A stretch of 64,000 bases of DNA, from assembly GCA_017165825.1 (NCBI GenBank), contig CM029376.1:20266439-20330438 (forward strand). The letters are read 5' to 3'. Shown here piece after piece: positions 1 to 13,498 of the stretch. This DNA is from Hepsetus odoe. Its lineage: Eukaryota; Chordata; Actinopteri; Characiformes; Hepsetidae. Both the position numbers and the translations under genes were made by a program. Numbering within the stretch: position 1 is the first letter of the stretch; every line of letters starts with the position of its first letter. The notes under the pieces are model-generated. The model was not told the origin of the DNA and made no database searches. It worked only from the letters and a program-made list of their open reading frames with translations.

Positions 1-1137
1 CTTTTTTAGGTTTACATTTTGGTAGGTTACGATGACATTTTCTCCTCAAAAATGCCTCAAACCTGTCGGTCTGGCAGAAAACGGCCAGGCAGCTAAGGAG
101 CTTAAAAGGAACTCAACAGGTACGGCGGTGACAGGTCAGCAGGAGCACTCTTAAAAAAAGCCTTTTGTCTCCTTTATGGCCCGAGCAATTCTCTTTCTGC
201 TGCTGGCCTGCTGCAGATTAGAGCGTTTGGCCACAGAGAGTTTGATGCCTTTTTGAAAGCTTCCACTGTAGTTCATTAGCTTGGCTACTTGAGATAATCC
301 TGTAAGTGTGAAATGGGAGGAAAACTAAAAATTCCCTTTTTAGGGATCAGTTCAGGAGAAGAATGAACTGGCTATGCTGTTGCTTTCAACAAGTAGTCAT
401 GCTTGGTACTTTTGCTTGTCACACAGTTGTGCTTGTGAATTTGATTCCCCAGAGATAAAAAGGAAAAAGAGATGCCAATGACACCAACTCTGGCCGTGGT
501 GAGATGTTGAGGAAGTTGGCTGTAATTGAAAAGACCTTTAATCTAGCAAAATGGAATGGAGATAATGCTCTTTTGGACTGCCTGCTTGCGGCGAGCATTT
601 CAAATGAGAGCTTATCTCCCTTCCCCAGATTCTTCCTTCTTCTAAGTGGGTAGCTCCTGGGCAGACGTGCATGGACACTGAGCGCTCTTCAAACACACAA
701 AAGATGCTCGAGCTAGCTGAAAGTAGCAAATGCAGGGGTCATCAGATATGAGTTTTGGAGGTCAAAAGGACCAAATAGTTTTATACTGAATTATGTCTTT
801 CCCTTAAAACGATACCTGTTTTTATTATGTAGCTTTACACTTTAAGCTATAGCCAATGACAAGCTGTTCTTGTTTGTTTTGCTCCATCAAATAAGAGCTT
901 ATCATGTGTCCAAGCTAAAACGTTAACCTCGATCTAGCAATCAATCAACCCCTATTTCCAATGAACAGTGTAATGATGTATATTCACATAATTCAATCCA
1001 AAATCTCAACTGAACTCAATGTTCCTCAGAAAATGCTCACTCGAAACACACTCAGACTCCACTATCCACCACTGGCAAACAGCAATCTACACAAACTCTG
1101 CACAGTGCACTGCACTCCTTCCCCACTGTGCCCAACA

Positions 1138-1138
<1 letters not shown>

Positions 1139-1174
<36 letters not shown>
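1139..1174. repeat. (CA)18 microsatellite
   Basis: A perfect CA dinucleotide run. Confidence 0.98.
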
Positions 1175-1176
<2 letters not shown>

Positions 1177-3039
1177 CACACAGCAGATTCAACTTGTAAC
1201 ATTATGAAGGCGCATTTGATCTGTTTCAGAATATCGTGATGCACATTCTAAATCCTGAAAATATGTTTGATATTTTAATAATAAAAGACAAGTAAAAGAC
1301 GGTTCATCCATCTGAATTAAGCTGTTTTATCCCACAAACAACCCTTCCTTAAAAAAGCCATTGCAGAGATGGGTGAACATCTTTTACGTACCTTAAAACC
1401 TGCACTCTGACACTCAGTCTGACACTCTTCTTAAGAAAATCTTACTGGACGATGTGGAAAAGCTGTTTTGTTCATTTAATAAGATGTGTTACTTGCCTGC
1501 TATTATTAGTGGCATTCATACTCAGAAGATGATAAAACAGACTTCTCCATCCGCCTGATAGTTAAAGTAGGACTTTGCACAGATTGAAATTAAAAAGGAA
1601 AGAAAAAAAAAACATTTCAGAAGGAAAGAGCAAAAATAGGATGACACATGCTGGTTAATAAAATGAGACTGTGATCTAAAATTAAGTAAATAGGTAATGA
1701 TCTGCATATGTGTTAAATGAGACTAAATGACTATTAAAACAGCCTTTTAGCTGACGAGTTCACATGAGCTGCCAGATGGAAAAAACTCAAATTCAAATTG
1801 CAGTTTCTAACATAGATTTTTTTGGTGTTACTCAACATTATCTGTCTAAATCAGTGCTTTTCCATTTCCTAAACACAATGTTTTCAGCTGTTAGCTGTTC
1901 ACTAGCATGTCTTTGTGATTATGTCTGAAAGATCTGGAGACAGCTTTGCAGTTTTACCAATCAGAACCAGTAGTGCCATTAAACAAATACTATCAAAACT
2001 ATTTATAGAATATCTTCTGAGTGAATGAATGAATATTGCCTATTTTTCCAGATTCAGTGGAGATTAAAGAGTTTCACATTGTTTGCAAAGACAGATACTG
2101 ACAAGAGGTTATAATAAAAATAATAATAATGAGGCTTCTTTTGGAAATTACATTTTTGGAAAATACATGACCTTCTGGAATTCTAATTAAACTTATTAAA
2201 ATAAAAATAAAATTATTATTGCTACTACTACTACCATTAATAAGAATAACAACAACACCAATAATAATAATAATAACCATATTAATAAAAATTAAAAAGT
2301 GCATTATTGTTATTATTGTTATTGTTAATAAGGCAGGAGGTTTACAAAATGATGGAACAGAGAAGAAAATCATGATTTTTGCCTCTGTGGATCTCCAAAG
2401 TGAGCATGACATTTATCTGCATAAACATTGCATGAAATGTTTGAAGTGAGGATTATTCACTTAGTAAATGCTATATGCATCCATAAGGATGTGCAGCAGA
2501 CGTGCATACTGCGTTGTGACAGAGTCTAATTGGCCCCCACTGGAGAAGGGGTTTCCCATGACCTCCTGTGCTACTGATAGACTCTGACACTTACTCGGCA
2601 GGGGGTCAGCAGAAGTGAATGAAGACCCCCTCCCTGTGAGCAAGTGTCCCCAACTGCTCTCACTCTGCAGCTGGTGGAACATTCATATGTTGGCCTAAGT
2701 GGGTCAATACTGAATCACTATATACTACAAGAAAATGTCAGGAAGGTGTCCGCTAGCCAGTTCTGCCAAACCTGCAGTCTTGACCACTCACAACATATAA
2801 TATGAGAAAAATTACCTTTTAAAAGTCAAGATCTGCAAAGCAAAAAGGTCACAATAGCTTTCTGCTTTAAGACACAAAGGTGTCATGAATTTGCACTTAT
2901 GTATTTAACTTTTTAAAAGAAAAATAATTTATATCAAATGTTGATACTATTAATAATTAATATTAAACTAAATACTATGAAATTAAAGGAAGTTCTCATT
3001 CAGTTTTCTTTACAATGTGCAATGTACAATATTTACAAA

Positions 3040-3388
3040 GGGGCAGCAGTGGCCAAGTTGTCAGGGACTAGGCCCCACATCGAACCAGCAGGTTGTTCTG
3101 GGTGCTGGTGATCTAGTGGTAGGACACTCGCCTACAGACCAAGAGGTTGCTGGTTCAAATCCCATCTCTGGCATTACCATCATTGGGTTCCTGATCAAGA
3201 CCCTTAACTCCAAGTTTCTTTAGCGTTAGCTAAATGCCGTAAATGTTGCCTTGACATACCCTTCACCAATTTACTGTACCCATCACTGCTACTAGGGTAC
3301 TGGAAATGTTGCTTGGAATGTGTATGGGTTAAATGCAGAGGATGCATTTTGTTATAGTTCACTGTGTGCTTTCACTTTCTCAGCAACT
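3040..3388 (+). mobile_element. Nested tRNA-derived SINEs
   Basis: The outer SINE head (gggcagcagtggccaag..., about 3050-3103) and body (catcactgct... gggttaaatgcagagg, about 3246-3388) are split by a second SINE at about 3104-3245. The inner element has its own box A (gatctagtggtagg) and box B (ggttcaaatcc) and a tail with gggttcctgatcaagaccc. The outer family is the one seen whole on the minus strand at 35543, 43695 and 55133. Boundaries are approximate. Confidence 0.75.
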
Positions 3389-6114
3389 TTTGGTAGGAAG
3401 GTGAAGATAAGCATATATGCCAGTTTTGGAAAAAACAAGACCTCGAAAAAATCAGCGAAAAACCCACGTCCTGTCACTGCAAGCATGTCCCAAGTCCAGC
3501 TTGTTGTGTGGACAGGCATAGGGCGTGTTGATGGATAGGTAATAGGTGATAGGTAATGAAGAGGCGAAGTGTTGGATTCCCTGCAGTGGCTCCTGCACTC
3601 CACTAGGCCTCATCATCCTCTCCTGGCAGCTGATGTTTTACACAAGAAACCGTTGCCAGGGTAACAACTCTTCACACCTGATTCTATAATGCCACTTCAT
3701 TTGCCCCAGCCAATTTAAGAGGTGCACTCAGAGGAGACCTAAGAGAATGCATAAATATATGCTTAGCATGGAGAAATCTGAGGAGCCCTCTTCTCTATTA
3801 GCTGCTACATCCTTCTAATATAGATTATAGGCAGTCACTGAATGCTTAAAACCATAGGGAACATCTACCTCCTTCACTATCCCCCCATGAATGGGTTTAA
3901 AATTCAAAGAAAATTTGGTTAGAATAATAGCGTAAATGAAAAGCCAGAAAAGGGTCATCAACGTACACAGCTGCTCTTGGAGCGCGGTCACTCATCATGA
4001 AACTCATGAATTATTGTTCAGTCAAGCATGTCATGAACCAGACAAAGGAGAGGCCAAAGTTAATTAATGACACAGCAAGCATGAGCGAAGAGTCAAATAA
4101 AGTCAAAGCTAACACAGCTGAGTAATCTTTTTGATAAGAGCGAAGACCACCCTGAGAGAATTACAAACTGTACACTTTCAGATGTCCCTCCCACCAACAG
4201 AATTTTGAATGCACTTATGTTGCTGGGTCCAGAAAGCTACATCACCAAGAAGTCTCATTATTATCATTAGCATCATTATTTAGTTTAGCATATATAGTGC
4301 ATTATCCATGTAGCTCATTGTGATTGACAACGGCATTGTTTATGGAATTGCTGTTAAAGTTAAAACGAGAAATCCTTATCCTTACTTCTTTAAAATGAAG
4401 GTAAACTATGTAAGCTGTAAACATTAGTTACAAAATCTGCTCCCCAGTCCTTTCAGACCATGAGCTGCAAAAAAAGCCTGGTTTGAATTGATTGTTTTTG
4501 TGATGTCACAAACAAAATGTTTACATATATTTGCCCAAATTAACCTTTGATTTTAAAAGCAGTGTTTCAGTCTGGGCTGCTTTGTGAAAGAGGCACAATA
4601 CAGGCCAGTTAGTCAGAACGAAGCTCATTTACATATCAGTCATAAAGCTAAAGTAACAAAAAAACTGCCTGTGTAATTCTACACTGAAAAGAATGGTTCA
4701 TGATTGAAATGTCAAGTGGTTGCACACAAATAAAATATCTTGCATCACCACAATTACTCTCTTCCTTTTTGGCAAAATGAATTACAGCTGCATCAGTAAA
4801 TAAAATACCACAAATGTAGGTGGACCTCAGAAGGAAACAATACATTCAAGAAGAATGTTGGCTATGGGCCCATAACGATATCACATATAAGGAAATACGC
4901 TTCCATAGGTTGAATAAAAACAGATTAATTTCTCTCCCATGTGTGTTGGATCCACACTGCATTCTGTCCCAGATGCATGGCCCACGTTTAATCTTATCAT
5001 CGGTGGTGCTTTGCTGTCAGAATCACTTTGTAAACCAGGCAGAGCAACATGCAGTTTAACCTAATTACCCTTCATGCCCTGACTTCCAGTATCCCCCCAT
5101 GCGACTCCCACTCCTTTCTTCATGTGGGAAGGATCTCAGTCTTTTTATCTTCTGAGCCAAAACCTTCCCCCAGAAAGGCTTCGAACCCTCAAGCTTCAAA
5201 CCTTTCTTGGTCTTTAGATTGAAGTAATTGAGCAATTAATCAAAATATATAAATAAATTCAGTAATGTACATCTATATGTATAGAATATGTTATCAGTAT
5301 AGATAATGCTAACAAAAAAAACAACAAACAACAGTTATTGGGTTGATTATATATATATAGACTTACTAAGCAAAATGTCACAGAACATGCCTTACCTGTT
5401 TCAGTACAGTATGCTTTGCAGATGTAAGTCAACCAAAAATATTGTTATTTATATAATCTCCATTTCTATGACTGGACTAGATATGAAAATGGCAGTTACT
5501 GCAAGTGTATCATTGTGAATGTTTAGGATGTTTGTCATTCACAGGAGTGATGCAGGGTTGTGAAGTGTAAAAAAATGCAATAAAACTGTTGCTCTTTTCT
5601 ACAATTAATGGCATTTCCAGAATGATTGAAATAATGTGCTAACCGTGTCGTTTGCAGAAAGATCAATCATTTCTAGCATTTAAGAGAACTTTTAGTAAAT
5701 GTCATCTATGATTATCCTTTCTCCCACATAAAGTTATGTACTCTAAGGCTTTGCTATTACCGTTTATACTCCCTAATTAATGAGAATTGCCAAGAAAAAA
5801 AAAAAACCCTGACATTAGGCTAAAAGAGTTGTGAGTTCAATTTTGCAATGCAATTACAAATGGAAAAGACATTAGCAATATTGAATGCACTTTAAACAAT
5901 GTACAAACTGTAAAATTCATTCTGGGCTGGACAGCTGGACCTAACACTGGTAGCTTTATCAGGTTTTGCTGGGAAAATAGATGCAAAGCCACGTGAGGGT
6001 CCAGAAGATGCCCATTTTCCACACAAGTACAGTCTGACTCACGATGTGCAAAAAGGGGGTTAGGGAGGTGGAACAGAAATAGGGAAGTGTGATGATTAAT
6101 CAGTATCTTCTCAG

Positions 6115-6442
6115 CCAATCAGATTACTCATCTCATACCTTATAACCAGCTGTAACCGAGTGTGAGGCGGGCACATATAAATGGCGCAGTCAAGGCAGAG
6201 CTTCACTAATGAGGAGACCGAAGAGCTCGCTCTCTTTCTCCTCACCTCCTTCTGCCCACTGTAATGTATTCCATTACTGTGTATCAGATGAGGTGGAGAC
6301 AGGACAAAATTAACAGTCAAAATCAAGCGTGAACGCTGGAAATGGGCAATGGAAATAACCCATCTGTCTTCAGCTGTTATGAGCAGCTACAGAAATTCTT
6401 TAACTTTTTAATTTTACTTATTATTATCTTTATGTACAGCAG
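6115..6442 (+). promoter_or_regulatory. Possible CCAAT/TATA promoter and untranslated exon upstream of cplx2
   Basis: A CCAAT box at 6115-6119 is followed 57 bases later by a TATAAA at 6176-6181. This spacing would put a start site near 6205. A further 240 bases on, agcag|gtaaagtg at 6442 could act as a splice donor, and it runs straight into a (GT)n tract. The strand and distance would suit a cplx2 5' untranslated exon joined to the acceptor before 11641. This is inferred from motifs alone. Confidence 0.3.
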
Positions 6443-6445
6443 GTA

Positions 6446-6448
<3 letters not shown>

Positions 6449-6521
<73 letters not shown>
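6449..6521. repeat. (GT)n microsatellite, about 73 bp
   Basis: An uninterrupted GT run directly after the possible splice donor at 6442. Confidence 0.98.
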
Positions 6522-6522
<1 letters not shown>

Positions 6523-9500
6523 CCATTTCACCAAAACAGCAGAACTCTGTATCCAGTGTCCCGTATCTGCTATCTACTATATAATTATGTGGATTATGTG
6601 TATTATTTTCTTTCTCTGTGCTTTTCTCTAAAAAGCATTGTTTCGCAGGTACTGTTAAGGGGTTACAAAAGCTTCATACAATGAAGCAAATTGATTCTTT
6701 TCAACCTAGAGAAATTATCCACTACATCATTTTTTTTATTGGAATGTCACAGTATTAATTATGAAGAGTTGAAATTGCAGTCATGTGTTGGACTATGTTG
6801 TCTGAATGGAAGAAATCAAACATGCAAATGTTATCTAGTCTGCACTACTGAGAACATATTGACGGAAATATCGTAGGGTGAATAGACTTTCTGCTTCACT
6901 AGACCTGCTATGAAAAAAAATATATTTATGGGGGTAATATGGATCTGTCAGTTCACCCATTGCTAAACTTCATCACCTTGATTACTTTGGCCGTGGATGA
7001 GGAGCGGTAATTCAAATACCCTGTAAAATTCTTCATCCATTTGGAGCAAAGTATATACAATTACAAAAAGAAGACAAAATGTCTCCGGTATCTATTAAGT
7101 TGAGAGGCACATGTGAGATGAGATTTCTGTCCAGGAGAAACATCTGAGCAGCAGGATAATTCAGTGTTGCTCTCGATGATCTCAGTCTTTGTCCTGGAGA
7201 GACAACAGAGGTATTAGGGCTTTTTGTTTTTTGGACACTGTCCTGAAAATAAACATGTTTCTTAGTAGAACTTTGCCTTGTTTTTCCCTGATTTACATAG
7301 ACCTCCCATTCATTCAGTTCAACACTTCCACTCTTATGCAGTTTGCAATGTTTGAGGGATCAGAACAAGGCTTGCATTTGAACAGTGTTAAATACAGTGT
7401 CGGCGCCAACAATAGACACTATTGATGCAGTGATGCAATTTCTATGCTCCCTACTAAGTGACGCATGCTTGCCTGCTGGTAGGTGGACCGAAACAGAAGC
7501 AAGCAACATGTCTGCAGTGGGGGGGCTACTTTTTAAGACAAGCCACAATAAAAGTGTTCGTTGCAAAATCCAAGCTTGCAACTGCTACCACTACCTATTG
7601 AGTTAGACGGGGTGGACAATAAAGAATGAGGGATCGTATAAGAAGGGGGAAACTGGTATTGGTGCATCCCTATACATGTAAGAATTAATGAGTATATAAT
7701 ATTAGACATGACCTGAAGACCCTCTCATCCATTACATCTGATAACACTCCAAAGCTTGAGCCAAAGAGTGAAAAAATGAAATCTGTGTGAATGGCCTGGA
7801 AATTTGTAAACCATAGATTTTACATTATGACTACCAGGCATCTATGTTATGAGTTTAAAAGAATTTCCCCATGTCTCTCATATTAAACCAAAAAAGAATC
7901 ACTTTCTGCTAGATATCTATTTCATAATGACTTTGTCCTTCAAGCGGAAGAAAATGAGATGGCTTTTTTTAGAAGCAGTTCACAGGCTATAGGGTAGAAG
8001 TGATTTGAGTCATACTAATTTGTTATAGGCCTCTAAGATGGTGTGCTTGGGTGTATCATTTTGTTAAAAAAAAATTAATAGAACCAGGCCACCTTACCCT
8101 CTAGCAAGACCCGCTACTGTAATTGATCACCATCCAACCAGAAGAATAAATTAGCTTGGCTTGTGGACTGGTAGGTGTGAATGGAATCTGCAAGATATGT
8201 ATTTTGCTGAATGTTAATTTTGGAATAGTATCAACACTGAGACTGGAACCTTTCCTTGAAGTTATTTGTGTTTGTGCATTTGTTTGCCCAAATGGCAATT
8301 TATATCTTACAGCTGTTATGCACTGAGAATCCACCCTTATCCTCTGATTTTCCTACTATCTGTGTGAGAGGAAATTATAAAATGGCAAAGAATGTCTAAA
8401 CAAAGAATATTTCAATGTAGGTTATTTGAGGCCAAAGATGTTGAGCTCACTCACTTGTTTTAATGCTATAGAGCCAAGTTAAAGATATCACTACTCTTAT
8501 GCAGCGATCCCATGACAGCAGGTTGCTATGAGGTATCCCTGAGCAAGGTATTGTCCCCATCACTGCTCCCTGAGCGCTGGATATGGTTGCACACTGTGTG
8601 TGGGTTAAATGTAGAGGTTACATTTTGTTGTGGGTTACTGTGTGCTGTGTGCTCGCAATGACAAACTGTCACTTTCACTTCATACTTTCTAGTTTAGGAG
8701 TAATATTTCACAGATATTTAAAGACCTTTGAAAAGCAGTGTAGTCTGTGGTCTCAAGAATCCAAATTTGTAATGAAAAGGTTCTTTGAAAGCCATGCAAT
8801 TCCAAAAAGATGACATGAATGTGGTTCTTCATAAGGAATCACTGCCGCACTGAAGTGCTCAGGGCTGGAAACTAAAATAAGATAGGTGATGTATTTCCTG
8901 CACAAAACAGTAACCTGCTGGGACCCCAATGCCAACAAGTCCCAGCAGTGCCATACGCTCTCCACAAGAGTGCTGTTTGGTCACGCTCTGATTGGCAGGG
9001 TTCCCCTGTGCTCCATTGATATCAGTAATGATCGAGCCAAGTTCAGGCTTTTGCCTTTTAAATGCTTTATTTACAACAGAATATTGGGACATTAAGTTTC
9101 TGAAGATGTGTAAGACTGTGAATGTAACAAAGTAGGTCTAAACAGAAATGACTTATGCATTGATTTAACAAGTGAAGCAGAGCTGTTAAGCGGACTGATC
9201 AAACTTCGACATCGTTTAGACCCCAGCCCTGGTGTAAGGGGTCTCTGAGAGCTACAGACAGAAAGGAGCTCGGGCAGGGCCACATGACAGATAGTGAAGG
9301 CAAGAGAGATCTCAGGTTACCAATGGTTTATCAGACATCTGTTAATGCAAGCTGTTCTTTTCGCCTCAGTTCCCAGTCCTTTGTTTCAGACCGAGTTTCA
9401 TTTCACCATCTGATAAGTGAATAACAACAATAATAATCATTTTCATTTATGTAACACATTTTCAAAAATAAGAAACAGAGGATGGGAAAATATATTTAAG

Positions 9501-11640
9501 TTTTTTTCTAATTAATTCATTAAATTCTGAAGTTGATTTCTTTGATTTCACAAAGTCTGTTCCTATTGGAACTGTCACAATAAAACCTTGTATCTCCATT
9601 TTTGTCATTTTTCCATTTTTTACTTAATGTATTGTTTACATTGTCAAAATGTCACAATTAACAGACCTATAGAGAGCAATCCTAAATCAGTGTACTAACA
9701 GTGGTGTTGCTTTGATCCCCATCCCTATGTTATTTTGTTTCACAGTCCTGTCTGCTTAGCATCCTGTATATTAAATCCTTTGTATTTAATTTCCCTTGAA
9801 TTTACTGAATAATACATAGTTCTGTGCTTGTAACATACAGGCATATATTTAATGTTGATGTAGTACTGTGTGTAGTGTGTTGCTATTAATGGCCCAGAGC
9901 TCCATTAAAGTGTAAGCAGCTCCATTAAAGGCCCAGAGAATGACATACTGTTCTGAAATACATGTAAGTTATACTGAGTAAAGAAAAGAAAGACCACTGG
10001 AGTGGATTCACTAGCCATGGCATTTTTCTTGGGATCTAAAAAGACAATTTTACAATTAGGAACCGAAGGGTATCCAGGGATTTAAGCACTGACATCATAT
10101 GAGAATTCTGCCTTTAGCTTTCTGAACTGGCTGCATATCAGTGATAAAACTCTTGTAGAGTCCAGATACCAACTGAATATTACCTCAATCTGAACATTCT
10201 GTACAGTCAAAACAAGATCATTTCTAAAACTATGGCTCAGAAAAATCGATGCTGTACTTATAATAACATGTCGATGGCTTCTGGCATGTTAAATGTGTTT
10301 CAAATGGTCTTTTTGTCGTTTTAATCCACTGCAGTGAGTATACTGTTCTTAGTGCTACTGTGCCCGCCTTCATAGGTGCATGAATACACAAGCGAATAAA
10401 TAATTTATGTGTGCAGTTACTCCAATTGTTTACATTAGAAACATCCTAAAGGCGTCACTTGCTGCATTTCTGTTTTCCAAAACATGCCGTGCTACTAGGG
10501 AAACCAAGGCGCCAAGTCAGCGGCTCTCCTGGAGAAGCCACTGTAGTGCTTGGCTTTGCCTAATAAGCATAAAGATAATGGCACACTAAGCGCACCACTA
10601 AAAAACATAATGGATTTGATTCCCAACAACAGTCCATAAAGAAGCCTAGCAATGCTCCCCCTGTTTGCATTTGAGTCCATTAAGATTATCTAACACTGAA
10701 AGGTGATTTATGATTCGCCAGAGTGTTGTAACCCTTTGGCTACTTTAGGAAAAAAAAACAAATCCTGACTTATATCAAGGTCACTTCTTATATATAGCGT
10801 TCAAGGTTTGCACTTAAAGTTCTGAAAAATGTACTTACAGAAAATGTTGGTGAATAGACTCTTTCACTATTGAAAACCAAACCTTGTATCTCCATAATCT
10901 CCTTTTCCATTATCATTTTTTAATTTCAAATCAAAAATCCCAGCTGCCATCGTCCCTGCATGTACGCTGCTGTTGCTGGACAGACAAATGTAAAGCCTCC
11001 ACATTTTAAATCGCTGAAAAAGTCACTTTATGGATTTACATAGTTTTGTCCTGACAAGATTATTAGCACTATTAGTACTTGCATTATTCAATTTTTATTT
11101 TCCATTTTAGCCGCATGATTTTTGTTTGTTTGAATATAAATAATATAAATAATATAATTTTGCTTTTAACTGTAAAGGTAGGATTTTACATTTGAAATAA
11201 ATACAGCTGCTACATCAAGCGTATTCGACTAGAAGTTATCCAGCACAGTGAGTCATGCAGTTTTACGCTGTGGCATTTTGTAGCACCGGCATTCAAATAC
11301 AGCACAAGTGTTCTTACCTGCCTCACATTATTGACATAAAACAATTTCAACTTGGCCTAAATAAAAGCAAATCGACAGAATGCTGACCACGTGGAGCAGG
11401 AATGGAGACCACAATGTTACCAATTAGCCCCATCACTGATAGCACTATCCAGGGGTAACACATGTTGGCGAATGTGTTTGATATTGCAGACGGCTGCCCT
11501 GATTTAAACTTCCAGCTCTTTACCAGTCCTCCTTTTTTTCCCAACAGATCTGAAAACATCGCCAAGCACAGGATAACTAACGCTGTCGTGGACTTACTCG
11601 GTCGGGACTACAGATAGACTACATGCACCATTCTCTTTAG
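6522..11640. other. No gene seen: proximal cplx2 upstream region
   Basis: It holds a SINE remnant at 8497 and no recognisable coding exon. It could contain cplx2 5' untranslated exons and regulatory DNA. A pyrimidine-rich acceptor (ccattctctttag) ends at 11640, 27 bases before the cplx2 ATG, so the region may be an intron. Confidence 0.5.
8497..8690 (+). mobile_element. tRNA-derived SINE, 5'-truncated copy
   Basis: The body matches the family at 43695 and 55133: ggtatccctgagcaaggt, ccccatcactgctccctg, gggttaaatgtagagg, and the end ctgtcactttcacttca. The tRNA-like head is mostly lost. Confidence 0.75.
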
Positions 11641-11667
11641 CTTCAAGGCCAGATATTAAATTTCATC

Positions 11668-13461
11668 ATGGATTTTGTAATGAAGCAAGCACTGGGAGGT
11701 AAGTGTAAAGATTATTCTACACGTCCAGGATATACATTTTTGTGACTTCCAACTTCCTTCTGCTTTTTTGTTTTCAGAAACCTCCTTAAAACAGTTTCCA
11801 CTTTATCTTGTGGTGGATTGTGCATAGATTGATTAAAAAAATGAACTGAATCCATTTTAAAATGACTTCGACATAACAGAATGTGGAAAACTCGAATGGT
11901 TTGGAAAACTCGGTATATTCCACAGAAATGAAATAAAGAGGACAGTTGACTGTTATATTGACTGCTTTAAACCAATGAGTCCTCAAATCAATTTCTCTGA
12001 TTGGTTTCATCTGCTGAATGACTATATATAACACATTCCCCGACTGCCCCTTCAATCGCATGGGCCAGTATTGGACAGGTTCTCAAGAGCTTTGTGAAAT
12101 AGCACGTTGACCTTTTGTGTATTGTGTCTTAAAGGGGCACAGATGTATTGGTTACAGAAAACAACATGCATTAATTACTGTGCTGTGTCTTATTTAGTGT
12201 ACTGAGCTTTTCAATCAGTGCAGTTCTTCCCTTGGATTCCAGTCTACCTTATTATTCTTTTCCAATGTTAGTTCTGTAGCAGAGGTCAGCGTGCCGTCTT
12301 TGGAAAACCTTACCTTCACTCTTTGCTCAGGTTTTAGTGTATAGACTGTTAAAAATGCTGGCCCTTCTTTTACAATAACAATATAGTTCACTCCTTTCTT
12401 TTTCCTACACTGTATATCAAGACACCACAGTTAGTCAGTGCATTCAGACATTCACTTGTGGAACTCTGGACTGTTCTGGAGTAGATGTAGGTGAACCTAA
12501 GGTCACCATGCTCAAACCACATATCAGCTTAAGAGTTACAAAGGAGCGGTGGAGCAGTGGAACTGCCTTCTCTGGAGTGAGAGAGCTTCAGCCAACAGCT
12601 TTAGGATGTGTTAGAGAGTGTTTGTGATTGAAAACATATCATTTAACAACATTTCCTGACCTCAGTGATGCTCTAGTAAGTGAATGTAACCTAATCCTCA
12701 CTGCATTGTTCCCACATCTAGTTGAAAGGCATCCCAGAGTGTAGAAGCTGTTACTGCAGAAAAGGGGAATAAACCTTTTATAAACACCCCACATTTCAAA
12801 TATAATGGTGGATGATCACTTGCTTATAAGCTTTTGGACGAGTAGTATAAATCTCAAAGGTCAGATAAAGTCGCAAATGCATCACAGTAAAGGCTGTTGA
12901 TTAAAGTCATGTTTAAATTCTGATAAAGGTTTTGCATAAGTCAGTATTTATCACTTATCAATTTGTCACAGCAATGAAACAATTGCATCCAGGCTGTAAA
13001 ATCTGACCCCTGAACTCACCCAGGACACTAGGCTCTAATGAATTCTGCAGCTTTTGTCAGCTTGTTGGAGATGTTTCTTGTCTGCACTTCTATTCACCTT
13101 AATGGTAGAGGAGCATGATTTATCCATGAAGGTCATTCATTATTCAGAACTCTTCTTCTCATCAAACTTCCACATCCTTTACAAATTATTCAGGAGTATA
13201 TATCATTTCAGTAGCTCTTTTGGCGTAACTAGCCCAGCCTCTTGCCATCCTACTTGCTCAGTAGACTGTAAAAAAAAAATCTAAATATGAGTGAAACAGT
13301 CAAATGAGACAAAGAGTAGGCTAGACGAGGGTAAACTAAAAATAGAACTGTAAAAGCAGGTTGGCCACATGCAGGCATTTCGGTGTCTAGAACATGTGCT
13401 TCTAATCATAATTTCTTGTTTAATTGCATTATGACAAAAACAAAAGGTATTGGCAATCACA

Positions 13462-13498
<37 letters not shown>

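Larger units (their letters stand above)
1..6110. other. No gene seen: distal cplx2 upstream region
   Basis: Apart from the CA tract at 1139 and the nested SINEs at 3040, I see no coding exon or RNA gene. Short open frames are at chance level. In human, HRH2 lies on this side of CPLX2, but nothing like a receptor is visible here. Confidence 0.6.

Noticed and set aside
3104..3175. tRNA gene
   Set aside because: Box A and B are present, but the sequence is the head of a SINE with a retroposon body, not a free tRNA cloverleaf.
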